Positions 43,857-51,314 of a stretch of 64,000 bases of DNA are shown here, piece by piece. The notes under the pieces were generated by a model. The model worked only from the letters and a program-made list of their open reading frames with translations. It searched no databases and was not told the DNA's origin. Every line of letters begins with the position of its first letter. The first letter of the stretch is position 1. Made by a program: the position numbers and the translations under genes. The stretch comes from Paenibacillus sp. FSL R7-0337 (GTDB taxonomy: Bacteria; Bacillota; Bacilli; Paenibacillales; Paenibacillaceae): the NCBI RefSeq assembly GCF_037969875.1, contig NZ_CP150218.1, positions 5,704,001-5,768,000 of the forward strand. The letters are read 5' to 3'.

Positions 43857-44012
43857 ATGACTCGAAGCCAAAGTACATATTTCACGATATGGCTATCTGC
43901 TTTAACTATTTTTTTGACTCTCGATTTTATGTATATCGAATATCGTGCTATTATGTTTGGTTTAACGACTTTTAGCTGTGCCGTTGGTTTCTTTAGACAC
44001 AAGAATGCTTAA
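43857..44012 (+). CDS. Small membrane protein
   Basis: 51 aa with two hydrophobic stretches (YFTIWLSALTIFLTLDFMYI and AIMFGLTTFSCAVGFF) and a short basic end. GGAAGGATG is 8 bases upstream of ATG. The length is below common cut-offs and no family is recognised. Same strand and spacing style as the tiny protein at 43443. A weak hairpin with T-run follows. Confidence 0.55.
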   Translation: MTRSQSTYFTIWLSALTIFLTLDFMYIEYRAIMFGLTTFSCAVGFFRHKNA

Positions 44013-44013
44013 A

Positions 44014-44036
44014 CCTGGCTTATATCAGGCTTTTTT
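44014..44036 (+). terminator. Weak terminator-like hairpin
   Basis: CCTG ... CAGG (44014-44028) followed by CTTTTTT. Short stem; supported mainly by its position after the small membrane gene and the end of a minus-strand remnant. Confidence 0.4.
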
Positions 44037-44038
44037 AT

Positions 44039-44385
44039 TTACCTGTTCTCGCGGTCCGGAGTGTCATACAGATGATTCCAAACGATTTGATAGCTAACCT
44101 GCAATCCCTTGATCTTCGTCTCATTAACCGCTCAACCTCCGCTGCGTCTTCGACCGGCTTAATTCCGCGTGTCTTGTACATTTGAATCATCAGATTGCGC
44201 AGTCCAACATACGGCTGTAACCACGGGTTGTGCTTCGCGAACTCCTGAGAGCTTTTGTCGATGGTCACAACCGGGCAGATGATACAACCAGTAAGCGCGC
44301 CGCATGGGTCGTCATTCTTTTCGCCGGCTCAAGCCTTACGCTGCCGCAATCCACATTCTATGAAGGTCTTCTGCTTATAGTCCAT
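44039..44385 (-). pseudogene. Broken minus-strand gene with in-frame stop and frameshift
   Basis: A strong ribosome site (AAAGGAGTG) precedes ATG at 44385. The frame gives MDYKQKTFIECGLRQRKA, then TGA (44331-44329), and continues in frame as CGALTGCIICPVV, NPWLQPYVGLRNLMIQMYK, TRGIKPVEDAAEVERLM. A shift near 44140 then restores good sequence in another frame (GLQVSYQIVWNHLYDTPD) to the stop at 44039. The NPWLQPYVGL / GIKPVEDAAE pattern faintly recalls small terminase subunits of the P27 type, but I do not claim this. Flanked on its left by a cassette-type spacer end. Confidence 0.55.
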
Positions 44386-44390
44386 GGTTT

Positions 44391-44452
44391 CACTCCTTTC
44401 TGTTACGCCGTATGCCAGGCATTAAGCTAACAGACAGATTAGTGAAGCAAAA
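44391..44452. repeat. 3' end of a cassette-type spacer (fragment)
   Basis: CCTTTCTGTTACGCC followed by ATTAAGCTAACAGACAG matches the 3' ends of the longer spacers at 45476-45700 and 47913-48178. It lies directly before the phosphotransferase gene. Confidence 0.5.
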
Positions 44453-44478
44453 GGTCTTAAACTTTTCTCACATTGAAA

Positions 44479-45471
44479 ATGAGTAATATGGTATATTTAG
44501 GCAAAATGTCATATGAATGGGTGAACAAATTGACGTTAATAAATAACTACCTCCTAAGATTGGTACAAGAGACTGTAAAGAAATATATAGATCCTAATGC
44601 AGAAGTTGTAAGCATTGAAAGCACGCCTATTAGTATGGGCTTACAAGCAGTTGAGTTAATGCGCCATAGTGTACAATTGAAGATACTTGACGAAACATCG
44701 AAGTGGTCCCTTGTTTCAAAATATGCAACCATGATAGAACGACAGGTATTGACGAGGCTTTACTCCCAAGGAGCAAGTGTACCTTTTTCTTTTTCCTATG
44801 GTTCTGAATTAGATGAAAGGTTTCTTATTTGCATACAGGATGTTGATTACCAAACAAACTATAGTAACATAAATGTTAGTTTACTTCAGAAGAGTGAAAC
44901 GAAGGCACTAGCCTACATTCACGCCTCTAACTTTGGCCAAAGAAACGAACTTTCATGGTTACCTGAAGTAGACAGCTTATATATAGAAAAGACGATATTC
45001 GAGTGGTGGAGACCCCAATGGCAAGCTGCTAAGAAAAATGAACAGTTTATAGATATCTTCGGGCATTACATCCCCTTAGTGGAAGCTGTTGCTGATACGA
45101 TTATTGAGGATATTAAACATGTAATAAATGATGAAAGCAGCCAAACGTTAATTCATAACGACCTTAATCCAGGAAATGTATTGGTACATAACAATTCTGA
45201 TGTACTCTTTATTGATTGGGAAGCAACTAGGTATGGCTCTTTATTTTTAGATATCCCACTGCGTTGTGGTACCGAACAAATTAAGGATTACAGGGGGCTA
45301 CTGGCTGATAAAAGCATAGAATTTTCTTATGATCATTTCAGTCAAATGTATGGAATTGCTTCCCGCTACCTGGGACTTAGATATATGAGTTGGAATTTAG
45401 GAGCTTGGTCTAATAATTCTTACGCCAAAGATAACTTAAAGAAATATTTAGACATGGTGGTGGGAAATTAA
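44479..45471 (+). CDS. Aminoglycoside phosphotransferase/choline-kinase-like protein
   Basis: 330 aa, protein-kinase-like fold. Catalytic loop LIHNDLNPGNVLVH (HNDxxxxN) and the metal-binding DWE of FIDWEATRYG are intact, with LDIPLRCGTE following. Such kinases modify aminoglycosides, macrolides or small metabolites; sequence alone does not decide. No clear ribosome site before ATG 44479 or TTG 44473. Low GC, unlike the polyketide cluster, and followed by a long palindromic spacer, so it looks like a mobile resistance-type cassette. Confidence 0.8.
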   Translation: MSNMVYLGKMSYEWVNKLTLINNYLLRLVQETVKKYIDPNAEVVSIESTPISMGLQAVELMRHSVQLKILDETSKWSLVSKYATMIERQVLTRLYSQGASVPFSFSYGSELDERFLICIQDVDYQTNYSNINVSLLQKSETKALAYIHASNFGQRNELSWLPEVDSLYIEKTIFEWWRPQWQAAKKNEQFIDIFGHYIPLVEAVADTIIEDIKHVINDESSQTLIHNDLNPGNVLVHNNSDVLFIDWEATRYGSLFLDIPLRCGTEQIKDYRGLLADKSIEFSYDHFSQMYGIASRYLGLRYMSWNLGAWSNNSYAKDNLKKYLDMVVGN

Positions 45472-45475
45472 CCAA

Positions 45476-45700
45476 CCTAACGAGAAACGCTAGTTAAACA
45501 ACACATTGGCTGCTTATGACTTTGTTATTCGTTCAGAGCTGCCGCAATAGGCTGAGGTTTCTCACCGTACATCCCCCCCCTTTACTGTACATTTTGCGTC
45601 AATAGTCCACTGGTCCACCCTTGGCAGAGTACATAAACTGAAATCCCCTTTCTGTTACGCCCTATCTTCGGACTGTGCAACAATCACTATAGCTATAGGC
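45476..45700. repeat. Cassette-type palindromic spacer A
   Basis: Begins CCTAACGAGAAACGCTAG, contains TTCGTTCAGAGCTGCCGC, then GTCAATAGTCCACTGGTCCA and GCAGAGTACATAAACTGAA, and ends CCTTTCTGTTACGCC and TAGGCAGGATACTTCC. All of these blocks recur in order in spacers B, C and D. It separates the phosphotransferase gene from a GNAT gene. Confidence 0.75.
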
Positions 45701-45759
45701 AGGATACTTCCAATAACTGTAGAATTATTATTGTCATAAGGATTTTGGAGGGATGGTTT

Positions 45760-46227
45760 GTGGAGTTTAGAGAAATAACATGGGACAACTTTATTGAATG
45801 TATTGAGCTACAAGTCACAGAGGAACAGAAACGCTTTATCTCCTCTAATCAACATGCACTCGCAGAAGCTTATATTGCATCAAAAGAGGGGCAGGTGATT
45901 ATAACATTTGCGATATATAAAAACGAAAAGATGGTCGGCTTTATAATGATGTATTATGACGATGGAAATGGTAACTTTGAATACAGCAGTTATGGAGTTT
46001 TTAAAATCATGATTGATGGGCGTTACCAGAGCAAAGGGTATGGCAAAGAAGCAATGATAAAAGCCATAGAATTTTCAAAAGCATCTCCTCATGGGAAAGC
46101 TAGGGTCGTTGAACTAACATATAAACCTGAAAATGCGGTTGCGAAGAATCTATATTCTTCACTAGGTTTTGTTGAGACAGGGGATACCCACCCTTCCGGT
46201 GAAGTATTTGCTGAGTTCGTACTATAG
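45760..46227 (+). CDS. GNAT N-acetyltransferase (BltD/spermidine-type)
   Basis: 155 aa. GNAT motifs: MVGFIMMYYDD (beta4), the CoA loop RYQSKGYGKEAMIKAIEF, and ENAVAKNLYSSLGFVETGD. FxxTWDNFIEC-type start resembles polyamine acetyltransferases. Start is GTG at 45760, just after GGAGGGATG; the TTG at 45745 is within the site. Flanked by spacers A and B. Confidence 0.85.
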   Translation: MEFREITWDNFIECIELQVTEEQKRFISSNQHALAEAYIASKEGQVIITFAIYKNEKMVGFIMMYYDDGNGNFEYSSYGVFKIMIDGRYQSKGYGKEAMIKAIEFSKASPHGKARVVELTYKPENAVAKNLYSSLGFVETGDTHPSGEVFAEFVL

Positions 46228-46229
46228 TC

Positions 46230-46383
46230 TATTGAACTAAGTTAGGAAACGTTAGTTTAACTGCACAGTTTACGTCAATAGTTCACTGGTCCACTCTTGG
46301 CAGAGTACATAAACTGAATTTTCCATCCCATAAGTTAACATAAGGTGTAAACTGGAAGCAGCTTTTTTGAAGGAGTGGACTTA
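46230..46383. repeat. Cassette-type palindromic spacer B (shortened)
   Basis: Starts ACTAAGTTAGGAAACGTTAG, then jumps to GTCAATAGTTCACTGGTCCA and GCAGAGTACATAAACTGAA. The middle GCGGCAG...CTGCCGC hairpin found in C and D is missing. It then carries the leader of a GNAT gene remnant (AAGGAGTGGACTTA). Confidence 0.7.
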
Positions 46384-46530
46384 ATGCAAGTTATTAAATC
46401 TATAACAGAGTGCCCAGAACGTCATATTGAGCTTGCTGAATAGGTTAAAGAAAAGTGGCCAAATGTAAAGAAGGTGGTCCTCCCAAAAATTGATGAAAGT
46501 TTATCGGCTGAAGCTAGTACGACACTATAA
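46384..46530 (+). pseudogene. GNAT gene fragment with premature TAG (copy 1)
   Basis: A good ribosome site (AAGGAGTGG) and ATG begin VIKSITECPERHIELAE, then TAG at 46441, then VKEKWPNVKKVVLPKIDESL in frame: an N-terminal acetyltransferase segment. It ends near 46530 where unrelated sequence begins. The copy at 48929 has the identical nonsense codon. Confidence 0.75.
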
Positions 46531-46599
46531 AGTAATTTATCGCAACATGATTTGTTCCTATCAAACATGGTGTGCTATATGCGTAAGGAGAATACTACA

Positions 46600-47376
46600 T
46601 TGATACTACTCAGATCCAAAAGGATCAAAATCATCACCTTTTCTACCATTCTGATATTCGCTCTTGTCGTACTAATCTTGTATTTGAGTTATGCGAAGCA
46701 AACAAATGCTGTATTAGTCAAATACTCTAGAATGAACCAAATTGCTCCTAATGTATTCGTTGAACCTGAAATCAATGAGAGTGAAAAAGCAGAACTAATC
46801 CATTTTGTTCAAATATCTTCTGCGAAAATTAATGTACTTTTTGGTCCAAAAGAATCGGCCCCTGTTGTAATCTATGCAAAATCAAAAAAGGCTTTGGATA
46901 ATTATGCGGATTCTGATATTGGACAAACTTATTATTATCCATGGAATAACTACATTGTTATCGGCTCAAGGGGTTATAACGAGAATGTTATTGCTCATGA
47001 ATTCACCCATGCAGAATTAAGAAAGAGGCTCAAAAACAGCAGCAAAGTGCCAGTATGGTTTGATGAGGGGCTAGCCGCTATGGTCGATGGCCGATTTACA
47101 GATAATGAAAAAACTTGGAAAATCCAAACGAAAGACGGCAAAGAATCAATAAATTTCGACCTATTGGACTCCCACTCTGCATTCCAGCCTAATGCTCAAA
47201 GTCGTATGAACTATGAACTGGCGTGTTATGAGGTTTCGAGGTGGTATGGAATTGTGGGTACTCCTGGTCTATTAAAGCTGTTGGATTCTCTGAATGAAGG
47301 TGAAGAATTTATTAAGGTGTATAAAGGGATCGAAAGTAATATGAGTGATGAAGCTAGAGGAGGTAATTTATATTGA
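46600..47376 (+). CDS. Membrane-anchored gluzincin metallopeptidase-like protein
   Basis: 258 aa. A basic start and one transmembrane helix (IITFSTILIFALVVLILYLSY) put the rest outside the cell. The zinc motif is HEFTH (His133, Glu134, His137) with Glu156 in WFDEGLAAMVDGR as third ligand, the gluzincin pattern (peptidase MA-like). I start at TTG 46600, nine bases after AAGGAG; the frame is open to 46552. Stop overlaps the next gene (TTGA). Confidence 0.78.
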   Translation: MILLRSKRIKIITFSTILIFALVVLILYLSYAKQTNAVLVKYSRMNQIAPNVFVEPEINESEKAELIHFVQISSAKINVLFGPKESAPVVIYAKSKKALDNYADSDIGQTYYYPWNNYIVIGSRGYNENVIAHEFTHAELRKRLKNSSKVPVWFDEGLAAMVDGRFTDNEKTWKIQTKDGKESINFDLLDSHSAFQPNAQSRMNYELACYEVSRWYGIVGTPGLLKLLDSLNEGEEFIKVYKGIESNMSDEARGGNLY

Positions 47377-47903
47377 GTATGCAGTATAGAAAATTAGCGA
47401 TTGAAGAGTGTGTACTGATAAATGATATAAATCCTTCACAATACATAAATAATGCATGGAGAGAAGTTGATGGAAAACGCCAGTTAGTCAAAATTAATTA
47501 TCAAGATTCTGATTGGGCTAATGGTTATGAACATCATTTCAACAGTTTAAAAGCAACTATATTAAGTAACGGTGAAGCGGTTGGTGCTTTTGATGAAAAC
47601 AACAAATTAATAGGGTTCGCAACATTAAATCGTGAGTTCTTTGGTGAAAAATATAAATACGTTTTATTAGACCAGTTATTTATTTCATTAGAGCATAGGA
47701 ATAAAGGAATTGGTAGAAAGTTATTCTTAATAATCGCAGAAAGAGCCAAAGCGTGGAAAGCAGATAAAATATATATTTGTGCTGGTTCTGCCGAGGAGAC
47801 GGTTGCATTTTATTTTGCAATTGGCTGTAAAGAGACGGTAGAGATAAATAAGAAACTATACGAAAACGATCCAAACGATTATCAATTAGAGTTTCAACTT
47901 TAG
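47373..47903 (+). CDS. GNAT N-acetyltransferase
   Basis: 176 aa. GNAT core: KLIGFATLNREFFG, VLLDQLFISLEHRNKGIGRKLFLIIAERAK (acetyl-CoA loop) and YICAGSAEETVAFYFAIGCK. TTG start at 47373 nine bases after AGAGGAGGT and overlapping the peptidase stop, so the two are coupled. AT-rich; followed by spacer C. Substrate unknown, resistance or detoxification likely. Confidence 0.85.
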   Translation: MSMQYRKLAIEECVLINDINPSQYINNAWREVDGKRQLVKINYQDSDWANGYEHHFNSLKATILSNGEAVGAFDENNKLIGFATLNREFFGEKYKYVLLDQLFISLEHRNKGIGRKLFLIIAERAKAWKADKIYICAGSAEETVAFYFAIGCKETVEINKKLYENDPNDYQLEFQL

Positions 47904-47912
47904 TAGATTAGT

Positions 47913-48178
47913 CTGTTCAACTAACGAGAAACGTTGTTTCATCAACATAGCGGCAGTTTATGACTCTGTTTTTCGTTCGGAACTGCCATGATAGGTTGAA
48001 TTTTCACCGTACTATCCCGCTCTTACTGAACAGTATACGTCAAAAGTTCACTAGTCCACTCTTGTAAACAGTGTACAAATTAAAATCCCCTTTCTGTTAC
48101 GCCTTATTCTCGGACTGTTCAACAAGCACTATGACTCTCGATGAAAATGCTTCATTAAGCTAACGGGCAGGATTGCTT
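47913..48178. repeat. Cassette-type palindromic spacer C
   Basis: CAACTAACGAGAAACGTTG, the hairpin arms GCGGCAGTTTATGAC and GTTCGGAACTGCC, GTCAAAAGTTCACTAGTCCA, then CCTTTCTGTTACGCC and ATTAAGCTAACGGGCAGG at the end. It covers the whole 327-nt gap before the next GNAT gene. Confidence 0.75.
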
Positions 48179-48230
48179 CATTTAATCGACGAATACTTTA
48201 TTGTGAATATCTTAATAACGGGGGCAGGGT

Positions 48231-48674
48231 ATGGAAATTAAGATACGAGAAATTATAGCAAACGATTATAATGAAGTTGTTTTCTTATGGAACAATGTAC
48301 TTGGCGTTCATACTGTTACGGATGAGAACTTTCGCGTTAAGATGGAACAGATGAGAATGGCGGGCAATTACAAAACGTTTGTTGCGTTACTTGAGAACCA
48401 TGTTGTTGGTTTTATATCTAGCGTTCATGCATTAGCTGTAGGGTCTGCGAATGATTATCTGCATATAACCGGACTTGCTATACATAATGATTTTCAGCGA
48501 CAAAAGGTAGGCACTAAACTGTTAAGATACACTGAAAATTATGCGAAAGATTGCGGAATATCCAGCATAATTCTATGCTCAGGGATGAGGCGAACCGAGG
48601 CTCATGCTTTCTATGAACAAAATGGCTATGACAAAGATTCATACTGCTTTGATAAGTTTATTAAACTTGACTAA
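48231..48674 (+). CDS. GNAT N-acetyltransferase
   Basis: 147 aa. Motifs: VVGFISSVHALAVG, then LHITGLAIHNDFQRQKVGTKLLRYTENYAK with the Q-x-x-K-V-G-T CoA loop, and CSGMRRTEAHAFYEQNGYDKDS. Aminoglycoside- or small-molecule-type acetyltransferase by general plan. Start ATG with GGGGGCAGG upstream. Between spacers C and D. Confidence 0.85.
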   Translation: MEIKIREIIANDYNEVVFLWNNVLGVHTVTDENFRVKMEQMRMAGNYKTFVALLENHVVGFISSVHALAVGSANDYLHITGLAIHNDFQRQKVGTKLLRYTENYAKDCGISSIILCSGMRRTEAHAFYEQNGYDKDSYCFDKFIKLD

Positions 48675-48689
48675 TGAATAACTATTTTG

Positions 48690-48928
48690 CGTTTAACTAA
48701 CGAAGAAACGTTAGTTAAACAATAACAGCGGCAGTCTTTGACTTTGGTTTTTAGTTCAGAGCTGCCGCGACAAGCTGAGTTTTCTCCCCGTACTATCCCT
48801 CCTTTAGTTCGCAGTATACGTCCACTGTTCACTGACCTCATCTCGTGCAGAGTACATAAATGAAATTTCCCATCCCATAGTTAACTTAAAGTGTAAACTG
48901 GAAGCAGCTTTTTCAAGGAGTGGACTTA
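48690..48928. repeat. Cassette-type palindromic spacer D
   Basis: The best-preserved start: TTTAACTAACG AAGAAA CGTTAGTTAAA (48691-48719) is a near-perfect palindrome. The second hairpin GCGGCAGTCTTTGAC/GTTCAGAGCTGCCGC spans 48728-48768. GCAGAGTACATAAATGAAA and the GNAT-remnant leader follow. Confidence 0.75.
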
Positions 48929-49191
48929 ATGCAAGGTATTAAATCTATAACAGAGTGTCCAGAGCGGTATATTGAGCTTGCTGAATAGGTTAAAGAAAAG
49001 TGGCCAAATGTAAAGAAGGTGATCCTCCCAAAAATCGACAAAAGTTTATCGGCTGAAGCTGGGTTGCCATACACATTCCTACTATTGGAGAACGACAAGT
49101 CGAAAAGATTTATCGTCATGGATTGCACCATTGTTCATTGATGAGAATGAGAGTGGACGGGGTTTGGGTTACTTCACGGAACGTATTGTAT
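48929..49191 (+). pseudogene. GNAT gene remnant with premature TAG (copy 2)
   Basis: Same N-terminus and the same TAG (48986-48988) as copy 1, but longer: LPYTFLLLENDKS follows, then a frame change leads to IAPLFIDENESGRGLGYFTE in another frame, the expected GNAT core, ending at TAG 49189-49191. Clearly a dead gene. Confidence 0.8.
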
Positions 49192-49238
49192 AGTACTACA
49201 TTTGTATATTATAATGAACAAGAAGGAGGTGCTATTTC

Positions 49239-49796
49239 TTGAATGCTATACACATCAGGATAGGAAACAACCTGCAGCGTATTAGAAAGAATAGGCAGTT
49301 AAGCTTAGATAAGCTCGCTGATTTAACGAAGGTTAGCAAAGGTATGCTTCATCAAATTGAGCGGGGAGAAACGCAGCCCACAGTGACAACCGTGTGGAAA
49401 ATTGCTACGGGACTCAATATTTCGTTCTCATCTCTACTTAAAGAGGATGACGCAGTAGTATCCATTGCAACTCGAAAAGAAATTCCAGATTTAACAGAAG
49501 ACAATGGAAAATGTAGAGTGTACTTACTATTTCCGTTTGATCCGCAGACACGTATTGAAACGTTTACGATTATTCTCAGCCCTACTTGTAACTATGTTTC
49601 ATTCCCGCACAATGATGGGGTTCAAGAGTATATCACGGTTACCTCCGGAGTGTTCAGTCTACAGATTAAGGACGAAATATACGAATTACAAGAAGGCCAG
49701 GCTATAAAATTTACAGGCAATATTGAACACCGTTATATCAATAAATCGGACGAAGATGTGACGATACATGTGATTATGCATTATATGGATTCTTAA
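49239..49796 (+). CDS. XRE-type HTH regulator with C-terminal cupin
   Basis: 185 aa. HTH_3 domain (IGNNLQRIRKNRQLSLDKLA, KGMLHQIERGETQPTVTTVW) and a cupin (EYITVTSGVFSLQIKDEIYELQEGQAIKFTGNIEHRYIN). Members regulate amino-acid, polyamine or detoxification genes in response to a small ligand. TTG start at 49239 with AAGGAGGTG. Thirty nucleotides before the YbaK gene and likely co-transcribed with it. Confidence 0.9.
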   Translation: MNAIHIRIGNNLQRIRKNRQLSLDKLADLTKVSKGMLHQIERGETQPTVTTVWKIATGLNISFSSLLKEDDAVVSIATRKEIPDLTEDNGKCRVYLLFPFDPQTRIETFTIILSPTCNYVSFPHNDGVQEYITVTSGVFSLQIKDEIYELQEGQAIKFTGNIEHRYINKSDEDVTIHVIMHYMDS

Positions 49797-49826
49797 TTGC
49801 ATGTAATGATTAAGGAGGAATACACG

Positions 49827-50306
49827 TTGACAAGTCAACTTAAAGATAGTGCCCAGCAGGTTCAAAACAAACTATTGGAACTGGGGTATGCAAATCAAGT
49901 TGTAGAACTGCCTGACAGTACACGAACTGCACAGGAAGCTGCCGATGCGATAGGCTGCAAGGTTGCACACATAGCGAAGTCCATTATCTTTCGGCTCAAA
50001 AATGAAGATAAACCCTTATTGGTTATAGCAAGCGGAGTCAACCGGATTAACGAAAAACAAATTATTAGCCATCTGAATGACAAATTGGGAAAAGCTGACG
50101 CTGATTTTGTACGTGAACACACAGGATTTGTTATTGGAGGCGTACCGCCTTTAGGACATAAAGAGTCGATCCTCACTTTTATTGATCAAGATTTGTTACA
50201 ATATAGAGAGATATGGGCTGCTGCCGGACATCCAAGAGCAGTGTTTCAATTAACACCCGCAGAATTAATTCAAATGACAAACGGACGAGCCATCTGTGTA
50301 AAATAA
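49827..50306 (+). CDS. YbaK/EbsC (prolyl-tRNA deacylase-like) protein
   Basis: 159 aa. YbaK/ProRS-editing-domain fold: TAQEAADAIGCKVAHIAKSIIFR, LVIASGVNRINEKQI, and the signature TGFVIGGVPPLGHK; then FIDQDLLQYREIWAAAGHPRAVFQLTPAEL. Hydrolyses mischarged aminoacyl-tRNA in trans. TTG start at 49827 after AAGGAGG; earlier in-frame starts (49797) overlap the regulator stop. Cytosolic. Confidence 0.88.
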   Translation: MTSQLKDSAQQVQNKLLELGYANQVVELPDSTRTAQEAADAIGCKVAHIAKSIIFRLKNEDKPLLVIASGVNRINEKQIISHLNDKLGKADADFVREHTGFVIGGVPPLGHKESILTFIDQDLLQYREIWAAAGHPRAVFQLTPAELIQMTNGRAICVK

Positions 50307-50480
50307 ATTCATGTCTACCTTTCTAGTTAGCTCGCTAACGGGGATGTTAGTTCTGTGTGGCGAGTACGCCCCTCAAGTTAGGGCAGTGTAGTTTGGTTTT
50401 ATTCAACTTTCACCTGGTTTTTAAAGAAGTCTGTTTGTATAATTATTCCATACGCAGCCAGTCAAGAGGAGGAATTAATT

Positions 50481-50948
50481 ATGCACATTCAGACAGAACG
50501 GCTCAGCATTACCCCTTTTACCCAAGAAAATTACATAAAAGCATCAGAAACTTATTCTGTTAGGAAGCATATCGTCAATTATTTAGATAAGCTTAAAGAA
50601 GACCCTGAATTATTAGGCTGGGGTGCGTGGTTTGTTACCTTGACGGATAATCAACAAATTATCGGTGATATTGGCTTCAAGGGAAAGCCTGATCATCAAG
50701 GAATTGTAGAAGTTGGATTTGGCCTTATTCCTGAGATGCATAATAAAGGTATAGCCACTGAGTCGGTAGGAGCTATTATAGAATGGGCCTTATCATCAAA
50801 AAAAGTCCAAAAAATTGTGGCCGAGTGCCTTATCGATAATATTCCGTCTATCAGAGTTCTGGAGAAATTGAGTTTTACACGAACCGGAGTAGAGAACGGA
50901 ATGATAAACTGGGAATTGGTAAAGGATCAATCTCTACACTCACACTAA
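50481..50948 (+). CDS. RimJ/RimL-type GNAT N-acetyltransferase
   Basis: 155 aa. Begins MHIQTERLSITPFTQENY, the usual RimJ/L entry; then IGDIGFKGKP, VEVGFGLIPEMHNKGIATESVGAIIEWAL (CoA loop HNKGIATE) and VLEKLSFTRTGVENGMINWEL. Probably acetylates a small molecule or ribosomal-protein-like target. AGAGGAGG site. Last of the + strand GNAT-rich run. The 174-nt gap before it (50307-50480) has only a weak echo of the spacer (GCTAACGGGGATGTTAG). Confidence 0.88.
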   Translation: MHIQTERLSITPFTQENYIKASETYSVRKHIVNYLDKLKEDPELLGWGAWFVTLTDNQQIIGDIGFKGKPDHQGIVEVGFGLIPEMHNKGIATESVGAIIEWALSSKKVQKIVAECLIDNIPSIRVLEKLSFTRTGVENGMINWELVKDQSLHSH

Positions 50949-51006
50949 GAGTCTGATATTCAAACCATAATGCTCATGATATAATCCCAAAAAAGGGGGG
51001 GATTCG

Positions 51007-51075
51007 TTGAGCGGGTTCATAATCGTTGTTCTTATTTTTATTATAATTTTTGGAGTATTCAGGAAAAAGAGGTGA
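51007..51075 (+). CDS. Tiny single-span membrane peptide
   Basis: 22 aa, TTG start five bases after a run of A6G6. Sequence is a hydrophobic helix (FIIVVLIFIIIFGVF) with a basic end (RKKR). A TATAAT at 50980-50985 is a candidate -10. The rest of 51076-51261 may hold remnants (a frame reading YRHLWYEQAAPDYIAKDLLD to 51281) but nothing I recognise. Confidence 0.4.
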   Translation: MSGFIIVVLIFIIIFGVFRKKR

Positions 51076-51261
51076 GTCCGCTTGACTCTTCAAGCTGTAA
51101 TTTGTGGGTGATACCCGGTGTGCGGTGATTGGCGATGTGGTTTTGACCGATATGCTTGCAGTCTTTGGATAAATACCGTCACCTGTGGTATGAGCAGGCA
51201 GCACCAGATTATATTGCGAAGGACCTCCTGGATGCGGCAAAATGGTTGGTAGACACACTAA

Positions 51262-51300
51262 AGCGGACAACGCCTGGATAGAGCTACGTTGTCCGCTTTT
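51262..51300. terminator. Bidirectional terminator
   Basis: AGCGGACAACG (51262-51272) pairs perfectly with CGTTGTCCGCT (51287-51297), followed by TTTT; serves the convergent secreted-protein gene. Confidence 0.75.
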
Positions 51301-51314
51301 TCAATGACAATGGG

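Noticed and set aside
43676..44002. 108-aa minus-strand frame
   Set aside because: Overlaps the + strand small membrane gene, which has the better ribosome site; no recognisable domain.
44329..44331. Selenocysteine at the in-frame TGA
   Set aside because: No SECIS-like hairpin seen directly downstream and a second frameshift follows, so decay is simpler.
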